From positions 1-51,229 of the forward strand of contig JBBRLP010000020.1 of the NCBI GenBank assembly GCA_038231295.1: a DNA stretch of 51,229 nucleotides. The letters run 5' to 3'. Position 1 is the first letter of the stretch. Each line of letters starts with the position of its first letter. The position numbers were made by a program, and so were the translations under genes. The notes beneath the pieces were generated by a model. That model searched no databases, was not told the DNA's origin, and saw only the letters and a list, made by a program, of their open reading frames with translations. The stretch comes from JANXLO01 sp038231295. Its GTDB lineage: Bacteria > Armatimonadota > Chthonomonadetes > Chthonomonadales > Chthonomonadaceae. Below, one piece after another: positions 19,824 through 27,796 of this stretch.

Positions 19824-19852
19824 TTGACAGAGTAGGCAGACCATTGTATAAT
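19824..19852 (+). promoter_or_regulatory. Perfect sigma-70 consensus promoter
   Basis: TTGACA (19824-19829), a 17-nt spacer and TATAAT (19847-19852) match the consensus exactly. The predicted transcription start is near 19859, which gives a leader of about 95 nt before GTG 19954. It lies in the 346-nt divergent gap 19608-19953; the zwf side of the gap shows no convincing promoter and no other gene. Confidence 0.8.
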
Positions 19853-19953
19853 TTGGAATATAGGTGCAATCCGCCAGTTTACAGCGATACCCGGTATTTG
19901 CTGGTACTGGACGCCGGTGTTGGCGCGGAGACGGCGCGTCTTCAAGGAGAAGA

Positions 19954-20658
19954 GTGCAGGATCGCATTCAAAAAATCATCAACGGCACTGTGCCGGCCGT
20001 GATCGCGGTGATCTGCGTACGCAATGAGAACAGCCTGACGGCCTGGGTCGGAACGCGGGCTTCGGTGCTGCCCCTGGCCGTTATCGTTCTGCTGTTCTCG
20101 GTGTTCAGCAAACGGCTGCGTCACCTGTTGATTATTACGCTCTGCTTTGGTGTGGCGTTCATGGCGATTCGCGACATCGGACGTGTCGGCAGTCAGCCGT
20201 TGCCACAGGCCCTCAATTTCGATTTCCTCGATCAATCCCGGCCTGCGATTCTGCTGTTGATTGCCGCCCTGTCGGCAACGGCGGCTTTTATGGAGACACT
20301 GGCTCCGGGTACCGTACTGGCGCGGCGCTGCTATTTTGCGGCAGCGGCGCTCTATTTCATGGGTTTAGGTATTATTCACGTCGGCAAATATGGCTCCTGG
20401 AAAGCCATTCTCCTGTGCGTCACCGGTGTGACCGCCATCTTCGGCAGCATCTTCGCGGACAGAATCGTCTCTTCGGAGATGGAGGCGGAGGCAGAGGAGG
20501 AGGCTGACGAGGTGAGCGATGCGGAGATGCAGATGCAAAGAGAAGAGGCGCATCGGAAGACACTGCTTGCAAAAGAGTGGCACGAAACGCCCGCGAAAGA
20601 GCCTGCCGCAAAAGAGACACTTTCCAGCGGGACAGAGATCAACCCGCTCCTCCAGTAG
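19954..20658 (+). CDS. Small polytopic membrane protein with acidic tail (GTG start)
   Basis: I place the start at GTG 19954, which has AAGGAGA just upstream; frame continues to 19864 but without a ribosome site. The 234-residue product has about five hydrophobic segments between residues 9 and 175. Its C-terminal third is hydrophilic and Glu-rich (SEMEAEAEEEADEVSDAEMQ), probably cytoplasmic and coiled. No family was recognised. Its strong promoter suggests steady expression. The stop lies 3 nt from the convergent HEAT-like gene. Confidence 0.7.
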   Translation: MQDRIQKIINGTVPAVIAVICVRNENSLTAWVGTRASVLPLAVIVLLFSVFSKRLRHLLIITLCFGVAFMAIRDIGRVGSQPLPQALNFDFLDQSRPAILLLIAALSATAAFMETLAPGTVLARRCYFAAAALYFMGLGIIHVGKYGSWKAILLCVTGVTAIFGSIFADRIVSSEMEAEAEEEADEVSDAEMQMQREEAHRKTLLAKEWHETPAKEPAAKETLSSGTEINPLLQ

Positions 20659-20661
20659 AGA

Positions 20662-22128
20662 CTATCTGTCGCGGCGAGATGACGGGCTGACCTCCGGGGC
20701 CAGAGGCACGGGAGTGTCCAGCGGCGAGAGTTTGAGTTGACTGACCACCTCCTTCCGCAGGTTCCGTTTGTCGTTCGTCACATCCTTCCCGCCCCGTTTT
20801 TCACGATCCAGGTCTCGTCCGCTGAACTCCCCTCCGCCTGCCGCCGCCGCCTCTGCGCCGAATCGGGCCAGGCCGCCTGCCGCCGCCGCCCGCACGGGGA
20901 AAAAGATTCGCCGCGTTCGGTCATGCTCTCCTCTGGGAGCCGAGAGGAGGTACGTTCTATCTCGCGACAGGCGTTCCAGGACAGGCACACTCTGGGCGTC
21001 CCCTGAAAGCGCCAGCGCGATGATGCCCGCGACACGAATGCGGATGTGATCGCTCGCAAGCGCTTCGTGTATCTCCTTGTCCAGCATCTTGCGTTGGGAA
21101 GAGGAGACGCTCATCTCCTGAAGAGGAACTGCGAGCAGGCGCTGTGACCAGTTTGCGGGGTCGGAGGGGCGCGGCTGATAGGCGGCGATCCCGAGACCGA
21201 GAATCGCACGGCTGCGAAGGTAGCTGTCGTCGCTCTGGGCGAGCCGGAGCAGGAACGGAACCAGGCGCGGAGACGCCCGCCAGGCCAGCAGGTCTGAGGC
21301 GGCGTAGGCGTAGGCAGGTAGGCCGCGCAGCCGCTCCGGGCTTTGCAGGATGCCCAGCGTCAGGCGGTCTACATCCACTCCCATCTTTTCGAGAGTGTGC
21401 ATTCGTGCCGCATCTACCTCCGCCATCTCCTCACCCGGCTCAAGCAGCAGAGAGATCGAAAAGGCGACCATCTCCCGTTTCAGTCCGGCGCGGCCGGCAG
21501 CCTCAAGCGCCGCTTCCCGAAATCGGCGATTCAGCGCCGCGCTTGAACCGAGATCAGGGCCGGCATCGAACGGGGCGGCAAAGACCGGGAAAGCCTGTTC
21601 CGGCTGGCCAAGGGCCATCAGGCTCCTGCCGACGGACTCTTTCAAGGTCGTCTCGCATCCAATCTGTTCCAGCGTGAAGTGTGAGGCTGCCGTATCTACT
21701 ACGCGGCGATAGTCCCGCCGTTCGTATGCCCGGCGCACATCGGCAATGGATTCGATATCGTTTTTCCCTGACTGTCCGTTCAGTCGAGGGGCCTTACTGA
21801 AATCTCCCCACGCGAGCGAGAAGGGATGCTCCTTGCCCCAGGCGATCTCCCAGGAGATGCCCGTCATGGCGAGGGCGTAGGCGGTATCGTCGCTCAGCCG
21901 CTCTCCACGCCAGTGCATCTTCTGGCCCGCCTGACTGATCTCGTCACGAAACAGCGACGTTATCTCGGCCGGTTTCATACCCTTTTCCTGCGCTAGCGCG
22001 TGATGGCTGTGGCTGAACACCAGAATGCCAAGCAGGAGAGAGCGCACAGCCGACTTCACGGCAGGGCGGAAGCAGGCCAGGAAAAACCCCCGACGGAACG
22101 GAAAGGGGCGAACAGTCGTTTTAAACAT
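20662..22128 (-). CDS. Exported HEAT-repeat-like protein
   Basis: The protein has 488 residues from ATG 22128, preceded by GGAAAGG. The frame is open to 22260, but the upstream part is unlikely to be coding. A basic N-terminus (FPFRRGFFLACFRPAVKSAVR) and a hydrophobic core ending in HHALAQ form a signal peptide. The mature part is helical with degenerate repeats such as LVPFLLRLAQSDDSYLRSRAILGLGIAA and HIRIRVAGIIALALSGDAQSVPVLERL, typical of HEAT/PBS-lyase-like scaffolds. The C-terminus is polar with Gly and Arg clusters. The binding partner is unknown. Repeat copy C lies upstream. Confidence 0.75.
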   Translation of the reverse strand: MFKTTVRPFPFRRGFFLACFRPAVKSAVRSLLLGILVFSHSHHALAQEKGMKPAEITSLFRDEISQAGQKMHWRGERLSDDTAYALAMTGISWEIAWGKEHPFSLAWGDFSKAPRLNGQSGKNDIESIADVRRAYERRDYRRVVDTAASHFTLEQIGCETTLKESVGRSLMALGQPEQAFPVFAAPFDAGPDLGSSAALNRRFREAALEAAGRAGLKREMVAFSISLLLEPGEEMAEVDAARMHTLEKMGVDVDRLTLGILQSPERLRGLPAYAYAASDLLAWRASPRLVPFLLRLAQSDDSYLRSRAILGLGIAAYQPRPSDPANWSQRLLAVPLQEMSVSSSQRKMLDKEIHEALASDHIRIRVAGIIALALSGDAQSVPVLERLSRDRTYLLSAPRGEHDRTRRIFFPVRAAAAGGLARFGAEAAAAGGGEFSGRDLDREKRGGKDVTNDKRNLRKEVVSQLKLSPLDTPVPLAPEVSPSSRRDR

Positions 22129-22279
22129 GGATAGCAAAGCCTTTCCTGTGGGACAGGAGGGAACCGACCATTTCCGGGGGCAGAAGGGGAGCCAGATCAT
22201 CCCAGAAGTAAGTCGAACGCGTTGGAGGGATGTTACAGTCATTTCCTTCCAGCCTTCCATGCGCGAGGCACACCTGATC

Positions 22280-22327
22280 GCATGAAAACGCCTGCTCCGT
22301 CAGAATTGGGGATGGGGGGCGGCTATT
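22280..22327. repeat. Dispersed palindromic repeat, copy C
   Basis: This copy reads ATGAAAACGCCTGCTCC, GTCAGAATTGGGGATGGGG, GGCGGCTATTTCC. The palindrome is broken (GTCA instead of CCCCA), but the tail GGCGGCTATTT is shared with copy B. It lies in the 420-nt divergent gap 22129-22548 between the HEAT-like and glycosidase-like genes. The rest of this gap holds the promoter at 22400-22428 and no visible gene. Confidence 0.7.
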
Positions 22328-22399
22328 TCCTGCCAATCAAAATCGGCGTGACACTTCGAGTTCTATAACGTCAGAAAACAGAGCGCACGGCCGTTTTTC

Positions 22400-22428
22400 T
22401 TGACTCCGTACCGATTGCAGGGTACTAT
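22400..22428 (+). promoter_or_regulatory. Candidate sigma-70 promoter for the 1261-residue exported protein
   Basis: A -35 TTGACT (22400-22405), a 17-nt spacer and a -10 TACTAT (22423-22428) are visible. The predicted start near 22435 gives a leader of about 114 nt to ATG 22549. Confidence 0.6.
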
Positions 22429-22548
22429 CCGCAATCATCCCACCGAATCAGCACCGTTCTGAATACGCGATTACGCAAAATCTAACCGCATTGTTCCGCT
22501 GCCTTCTGAGGCCGGGGCCATGACGGACATAGAGTAAAGGAGAGTGAT

Positions 22549-25500
22549 ATGGGCAAGTCTGCCCGTGCGCTCGTGACGGCCCTGGCACTGCTGCGACTGG
22601 CAACTCCGGCTGCCGCGCAAACACGAAATACGCCCAATGGAGCAAAGCCGCCGGTGGCCGCTCCCGCTGCTGTCGAGACCACCAACCGCCTCGTTGGCTA
22701 CACGGGATGGGATAATGAATTCCTCTATCTCGCCATTCAGGTGAACAAGCCTAACCTTACCGGAACGAATACGGAAGCCTTCTCGAACCCGCTTCAGGAC
22801 GATGCAATCATTGTCTCCCTCCAGGCGGACAACGACCACAAAGCGACGATGCGGACGGCGCAGACGGTGACACTCGCCATCAGTGCGGCGCATGGAGCGC
22901 AGCTCTATCTCGGGGCAGACGCGCACCCGCTTTTCCGCGACTTCAAGGAGCCAGGCGAACTGCTGAAGGCCATCTCCGAGAAATACAAAGACGATGCTCT
23001 GGAACAGAAGAAGCAGAACGATCGCATCTTGAGCAAAATCTTCAAGTACGAAGTGCAACAGAAGGGAATCGCCCGCAAGGACAACTCGTTCGCTCCCGGT
23101 TATACGGTGGAAGTCGCGATCCCCTGGCTCGACCTGGGCATACAGCCGGAGGTCGGAACGCGCCTCGGCTTCAACGTCGTCGCGCAGAGCAAATCGGCGG
23201 GCAGTCCGGCGATTCAGAGTCTCTCGCCCAGAGTCAAAGGCGCGAGCGATGTGGACAATCCTTCCCTCTGGAACGAGATCGTTCTGAGCAATACGGCGGC
23301 CCCGACGGCCGCTGCCCTCGTGACTGCTCCCCGTATCCCGATCAATAACCGTCCCGATCTCAGCGGAGAACTCACTCCCGGTGAATGGAACGGCGTTTCT
23401 CAATTCGAGTTCGGCGAACTGGCGACGGCCCGCACCGGTAAAGCCGCTCTGGAATCTACCCTGGCGGCACGGAACCGACTGGAGTTCGTCCCGCGCCCCG
23501 CTCGCCCTGTCGTTGCGATTGCGCCTCCCCTCGAAGCAGGCGCGATGCCGCCGTTGACTTCGCAGAAGGTGACGCCGCTGGTGATGGCGACGTATGAGTA
23601 CCACTATCAGGCTGACCCTCGCAAAGCCGCGCCTGCCGCGCAGGTTGCCCGTGCCGACAACGGTTCCCTTCTGGCGCATCATCCCCTCGACGGCGCTGGT
23701 CCCTGGTTCAGTTTCGACCGTGCAGACTGGCATCGCAAACAACTTATGGAAGCGCGGCGCGAAGGCATAGATGTGCTGCTGCCCGTCTATCGCGGTTCGC
23801 CGCGTGACCGACAGCTCTATGCCGACAAAGGGCTGAATGTGCTGGTGATGGCGCTGCAATCCCTGCGCGATTCCGGCCAGGACTATCCGCAGATCGGGCT
23901 GTTTCTGGACACCGACAGCCTCATTGATGCGCTCGGAGACCGCCCGGACCTGCACGATGCTGCCGCCCTCAATACGCTCTATGCTATGATCCGCGACTAC
24001 TATCGCCATATCCCTGCGCCGTTCCGCTGTGGGCTGCCACTCAACACAGCGAATGGCGGGAGACTGGCCTATCCCGTTTTTCTCTCCAGCGCTTCCGCTC
24101 TGAAAGGGATGGACGCGGCGTTCACGCAGACGCTTCGCCGCCGTTTCGCCGCCGATTTCCCCGGCTGCGATCTGCTGTTTGCAGGAGCCATGAGTTTTGA
24201 GGGCAAGGCTGGTCTGGAGGGCTATTTTGCCGACAGCAAGGCGAAGGAGGGTCTGCCGTCCGCCGCGGGATGGCTGAAAATCGCGACGGTGAGCGCGGGA
24301 TATTCCGAACAGCGCACTTTCGCGGACAAGACGCTGCCTGCCCGGCGCGACTCCGCCTCCTATCGCCTGCTCTGGACGAATGCCATTAGCAAGTCGCCGG
24401 AATGGGTCTTACTGGACGGCTGGAACGACTATACGAACGGACGGGAGATCACCCCCTCCCTCGAAGCAGGTTACAGTCTGGCAGATACGACACTCTTTCT
24501 CAGCCGCCTCTTCGCAGGCGCTTCCCGACAGAGCGTTCGGCTTCTCGCGCACGATGTCCCGACCTCGTTACCGCCCGGCTCTGCGGTGACCGTGCAACTT
24601 CGGCTGCAAAATTCGGGTCTCGAAGAGTGGGGTGGGCTGAAAAGCCCGCCCTGGGGACTGGCCTCTCGCTGGCGCAGCAAGGCAGGTAAACTCACACAGG
24701 GTGCCACGGTTGCCTTCAATCGCCCTGTCCTCGCCGGACAGAACGTTCCCGTCACGCTGGCTCTGACAGCGGGCAGCGGCAAAGCTGCGCCCCTCCCCGC
24801 AGGAGACTATACACTGGAAGTGGCCCCTGTTCCGCTGGATAAAAGCGGTAAGGGAAGCTGGCCTGCTGCCGCGACTGCCGTCGTTGAACTGCCCGTCCAC
24901 ATCGGTGGGGAATCGGTTCATTCTGCCTGGGCGGCAAGCGTTGTCAGCGCCGATCTTCCGACACTGCTGGAGAATGGCGGCCTCTACGAGGTCAATGCCA
25001 CCGTCCGCAATGACGGCACGGCGGTATGGCGGAAGGCGGAGGGCGTTCACGTCGGGGTACGGCTCTATACGGTCCATGATGGTCCGAACGGCCTGACCGA
25101 AACTCCGGTCGCCTCTCCGGACTCAAGCGCTCTTCTGGATAGAGATGTGCTGCCGGGCGAGACCGCGAATGTGCGTTTCATTCTGCTTGCGACGGATCCG
25201 CAGGGCCTCCCGCTGCTGGAACCAGAGACGGGCAGTGCGTCCGAAATCCGGTGGGAAGTCGCTCCTGCGAGCGGGGCGCAAGCCGTCGCATTGGTGCAGT
25301 TGCAGGAGAACGCGCTCGGTGTCAGTTTTGCGCCACAGCCTGTCTCGCTGGTGGATTTCGACTTCGGCGTGAAGTTCACGCAGGAGATCACGCCTGCGGC
25401 CATGCCGGGGGGCAAACGCCTGCCCGTGCGAATCAGCCTCCAGAACGTCGGCACGCAGACCTGGCGCAAGGAGCAGGTACGTGTCGGCTGTCACTGGTAC

Positions 25501-26334
25501 TACCAGGATGGAACGGAGTACTTCTTTGAGAACGAGACGACCCCGCTGACGGAAGATGTCCCTCCTGGCGGACGGGTGAAGGAACTGCTGGCCTACATCA
25601 CGCCTCCGCCCGGTGACGGCACCTACTGGCTGGTATGGGACGTGAAGTTTGGGGATACCTGGGCTTCGACGGCTGCCGGAACTCGCGTTGCCGATGGAAT
25701 CGTGCATCCTCTCCAGGTCATCGGGGAGCGTATGATCTATACCGATCTGACAAAAGCCTTTACCACAGATGGCATCTCCGACGAGAAGAGCGCGGCTTCC
25801 GGGAATTTCGACGGACAGGGCCACTCTTTTCCTGCTGCTCTTGTGCCTCCTTATCCCGATGCACCGATCCTGCCGGGTGGGATGTGGCTGCCTACCGATA
25901 AGACCGGGCCGGAATCCCCGCGCCGTATCGCGTTCCGATGGGGGCCGAAAGAGGGCAGCGCCAAAAATCTGATCGCCTGCAACGGCCAGCGGGTGGAACT
26001 CGGCAAATCCGCCGGTTTCTGTCATTACCTCCACATCGTTGCGGCCAGCGCCCATCTGGAGAAGCAGGTCAATCTCAAACTGATCTTCGAGGAACCCACA
26101 GGAACGTCGGAAGACCTCTACTCCATCACGGTCAGCCCATGGGATCATCCCGGCGAAAACAAAGACGAGATCACGGTGATGGCCCCGTGGCATCAGGAGC
26201 ATTCCGGCACGGCTCCCGGCGCGGTCGCCCTGTACCACTACACCATCAAAATACGCGATCCCCGCAAACTTTCTGCTATCCAATTGCCGCTCATACCCGA
26301 GGTGAAAATAGCCGCGATCACACTGGAAAAATAG
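22549..26334 (+). CDS. Large exported multidomain protein with glycosidase-like and carbohydrate-binding-like regions
   Basis: The protein has 1261 residues from ATG 22549, with AAAGGAGAG just upstream. Signal peptide about 1-23 (TPAAAQ). Residues about 45-240 resemble a CBM9-like sugar-binding domain (GYTGWDNEFLYLAIQVNKP; FAPGYTVEVAIPWLDLG). Residues about 340-660 read like a GH71/GH99 or DUF5010-type barrel: TPLVMATYEYHYQAD, GIDVLLPVYRGS, and WVLLDGWNDYTNGREITPS. Residues about 820-1060 hold Ig-like NBR1-type repeats (VRNDGTAVWRK; LQNVGTQTWRKEQVRVG). About 1065-1261 is a beta-rich terminal domain (FTTDGISDEKS...GNFDGQGHSFP). Polysaccharide binding or cleavage outside the cytoplasm is inferred; no catalytic acids are assigned. 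Confidence 0.75.
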   Translation: MGKSARALVTALALLRLATPAAAQTRNTPNGAKPPVAAPAAVETTNRLVGYTGWDNEFLYLAIQVNKPNLTGTNTEAFSNPLQDDAIIVSLQADNDHKATMRTAQTVTLAISAAHGAQLYLGADAHPLFRDFKEPGELLKAISEKYKDDALEQKKQNDRILSKIFKYEVQQKGIARKDNSFAPGYTVEVAIPWLDLGIQPEVGTRLGFNVVAQSKSAGSPAIQSLSPRVKGASDVDNPSLWNEIVLSNTAAPTAAALVTAPRIPINNRPDLSGELTPGEWNGVSQFEFGELATARTGKAALESTLAARNRLEFVPRPARPVVAIAPPLEAGAMPPLTSQKVTPLVMATYEYHYQADPRKAAPAAQVARADNGSLLAHHPLDGAGPWFSFDRADWHRKQLMEARREGIDVLLPVYRGSPRDRQLYADKGLNVLVMALQSLRDSGQDYPQIGLFLDTDSLIDALGDRPDLHDAAALNTLYAMIRDYYRHIPAPFRCGLPLNTANGGRLAYPVFLSSASALKGMDAAFTQTLRRRFAADFPGCDLLFAGAMSFEGKAGLEGYFADSKAKEGLPSAAGWLKIATVSAGYSEQRTFADKTLPARRDSASYRLLWTNAISKSPEWVLLDGWNDYTNGREITPSLEAGYSLADTTLFLSRLFAGASRQSVRLLAHDVPTSLPPGSAVTVQLRLQNSGLEEWGGLKSPPWGLASRWRSKAGKLTQGATVAFNRPVLAGQNVPVTLALTAGSGKAAPLPAGDYTLEVAPVPLDKSGKGSWPAAATAVVELPVHIGGESVHSAWAASVVSADLPTLLENGGLYEVNATVRNDGTAVWRKAEGVHVGVRLYTVHDGPNGLTETPVASPDSSALLDRDVLPGETANVRFILLATDPQGLPLLEPETGSASEIRWEVAPASGAQAVALVQLQENALGVSFAPQPVSLVDFDFGVKFTQEITPAAMPGGKRLPVRISLQNVGTQTWRKEQVRVGCHWYYQDGTEYFFENETTPLTEDVPPGGRVKELLAYITPPPGDGTYWLVWDVKFGDTWASTAAGTRVADGIVHPLQVIGERMIYTDLTKAFTTDGISDEKSAASGNFDGQGHSFPAALVPPYPDAPILPGGMWLPTDKTGPESPRRIAFRWGPKEGSAKNLIACNGQRVELGKSAGFCHYLHIVAASAHLEKQVNLKLIFEEPTGTSEDLYSITVSPWDHPGENKDEITVMAPWHQEHSGTAPGAVALYHYTIKIRDPRKLSAIQLPLIPEVKIAAITLEK

Positions 26335-26458
26335 AACGGTCGGTACCGGAACTTGTCTGGTCAGCCGGAGGTTGAAACCCCCTATGCGCTAACTTACGGC
26401 TTCTGGCACGGGTATCTGTTCCTGTTTGAGCGTGAGCGCTCGCTCGCTATGTTGGGGT

Positions 26459-26526
26459 GACCTCATCCCCCAACCCCCTTCTCCCGGTCGGTCGCAGGCT
26501 CCCTGGGAGAAGGGGGCTTTTCAGGC
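26459..26526 (+). repeat. Left 68-nt arm of the inverted repeat
   Basis: This arm begins GACCTCATCCCCCAACCCCC and ends GGGGGCTTTTCAGGC. It also contains an internal palindrome, TTCTCCC...GGGAGAA, so each arm can fold by itself as well as pair with the other arm. Confidence 0.75.
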
Positions 26527-26704
26527 TTGCGAATGTCCTGGTGTGTTCGTTGCTATCAAAGAGGGAGAGGGATTGTCCTTCTCCTTTGCTTCTGCGTCCT
26601 CAACATGACTCCTGCATTTGCCCCTCTCCCAGGGAGCCTGCGACCGCCCGGGAGAAGGGTTGGGGTGAGGTCCACATCCTCCCACAGAAACGAGAAACGC
26701 TTGA

Positions 26705-26772
26705 GCCTGAAAAGCCCCCTTCTCCCAGGGAGCTTGCGACCGTCCGGGAGAAGGGGGTTGGGGGATGAGGTC
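26705..26772 (-). repeat. Right 68-nt arm of the inverted repeat
   Basis: The reverse complement of this arm differs from the left arm at only two positions (30 and 39 of 68). The related middle unit at about 26618-26672 runs in the same direction as this arm but is shorter and more divergent. Confidence 0.75.
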
Positions 26773-26938
26773 CTCCAAGCCGGGCATAGCGTCCAAAGTG
26801 CGTAAGTTAGCGCCTATGGGTTGAAACCCCCCGTCAAGAAAAAGCGAACGTCTTGCAGAAGGAAATGCCGTCTGGACTGCCAGGGATTCGAGGAAAGACG
26901 CTTGCGGCACAGGAAGAAACCGTATTGAGGGACACTCA

Positions 26939-27190
26939 ATGAAAAGGAAAAGATTCAGGCGTGCTTTTGCGTTCACCGCGATCCTGGCGGTAGTCCTATG
27001 CTCAACATTCCTGTTGGGTAGTCTTCCAAGAGTCGTGCGTCGTCCAGGTGTGTTAGTAACCACAACTACGCGCCTGCTCCCGCCTGCGGAATGGGGCATA
27101 GGGGAAACATGTTACGAAGAACCAGGAGGTGGGACAGGCTGTAATGCATACGTCTTCTTCGAGCGTTGCGTCAGCGTCCATGAGCGGTAA
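26939..27190 (+). CDS. Small exported or membrane-anchored protein, unknown
   Basis: The protein has 83 residues from ATG 26939, with GAGGGA 6 nt upstream. The N-terminus is very basic (MKRKRFRRAF) and is followed by a hydrophobic stretch (FTAILAVVLCSTFLLGSL), which looks like a signal anchor. The rest has Cys residues (ETCYEEPGGGTGCNAYVFFERC) that could form disulfides outside the cytoplasm. No family was recognised. It lies just after the MITE-like element and before a membrane gene in the same direction. Confidence 0.5.
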   Translation: MKRKRFRRAFAFTAILAVVLCSTFLLGSLPRVVRRPGVLVTTTTRLLPPAEWGIGETCYEEPGGGTGCNAYVFFERCVSVHER

Positions 27191-27240
27191 GCCTTATGTG
27201 CGGAACATGAATGGCTGTCCGTAAGACAGCAGGAATCAAG

Positions 27241-27765
27241 ATGCGAACTCACATCAATGTCATCGCCTGGTTACAGATCGTGTTTGGTATTCTTATAGGG
27301 CTTTCCTGCATCGTATTGGTCGGGATGTTTCTCAGTATAGGAAATATCACGAAAGCTCCTACACCCGCAGTTTCTTCCACGGTTTCCCATCCGAACCAAA
27401 CACAGGAAGTATCCGGGGTGATGGATGACACACTCATCAGGAGTCTGAGCCAGTCGTTCAATCTGGCAGCCGGGATTGTTGTAGGTATGGTGATTGTTGT
27501 GGCGATACCAGGGGTGATCGCAGGGATCGGACTCCTGCGTCTGGCTGCCTGGAGTCGCATCCTTGCGATTGTCGTGTCTATTTTAGATATCCTCTCCTTA
27601 AATCCCCTCTTTATTGCTCTGGGCGTGTATGGCCTCGTCATTCTCTTGAGTCAGGAAAGTATCGCTCTGTTTCAGCAACCAGCGTTGCACTCGCTTCCGC
27701 AAGGCAGGGTGTCGGGGACTGTTACGACGAGCGTATCAGAGCGGTCTGGCGACCCGAAAGTTTGA
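27241..27765 (+). CDS. Small polytopic membrane protein
   Basis: The protein has 174 residues from ATG 27241 (MRTHINVIAWLQIVFGIL), with AGGAA 6 nt upstream; a frame start at 27211 lacks such a site. It has about four hydrophobic segments: about 7-33, then three close together between about 80 and 150. A Pro/Thr/Ser-rich loop (KAPTPAVSSTVSHPNQTQ) lies between the first and second. The opening resembles a group of conserved bacterial membrane proteins of unknown role. It sits 32 nt before an interrupted gene, probably in one transcript. Confidence 0.65.
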   Translation: MRTHINVIAWLQIVFGILIGLSCIVLVGMFLSIGNITKAPTPAVSSTVSHPNQTQEVSGVMDDTLIRSLSQSFNLAAGIVVGMVIVVAIPGVIAGIGLLRLAAWSRILAIVVSILDILSLNPLFIALGVYGLVILLSQESIALFQQPALHSLPQGRVSGTVTTSVSERSGDPKV

Positions 27766-27796
27766 CCGCTCCAGCACAGAAAAGGGCCATTGAAGC

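Larger units (their letters stand above)
26370..26831. mobile_element. Non-coding MITE-like element with long inverted repeats
   Basis: The gap 26335-26938 has no gene, but 26370-26831 is highly structured. Outer 13-nt direct repeats GGTTGAAACCCCC lie at 26370-26382 and 26819-26831. Inside them are perfect 13-nt inverted repeats, GCGCTAACTTACG (26386-26398) and its complement (26801-26813). Further in, two 68-nt arms (26459-26526 and 26705-26772) are inverted copies with 66 of 68 bases matching. A third related unit (about 26618-26672) lies between them. No transposase is encoded. It could be a miniature element, a REP cluster or both. Confidence 0.65.

Noticed and set aside
22471..24009. A 512-codon minus-strand frame antisense to the glycosidase-like gene
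   Set aside because: Shadow of the real plus-strand gene, with no ribosome site or family signature.
26459..26772. CRISPR-like array
   Set aside because: The units are inverted and of unequal spacing, with no regular spacers or cas genes.
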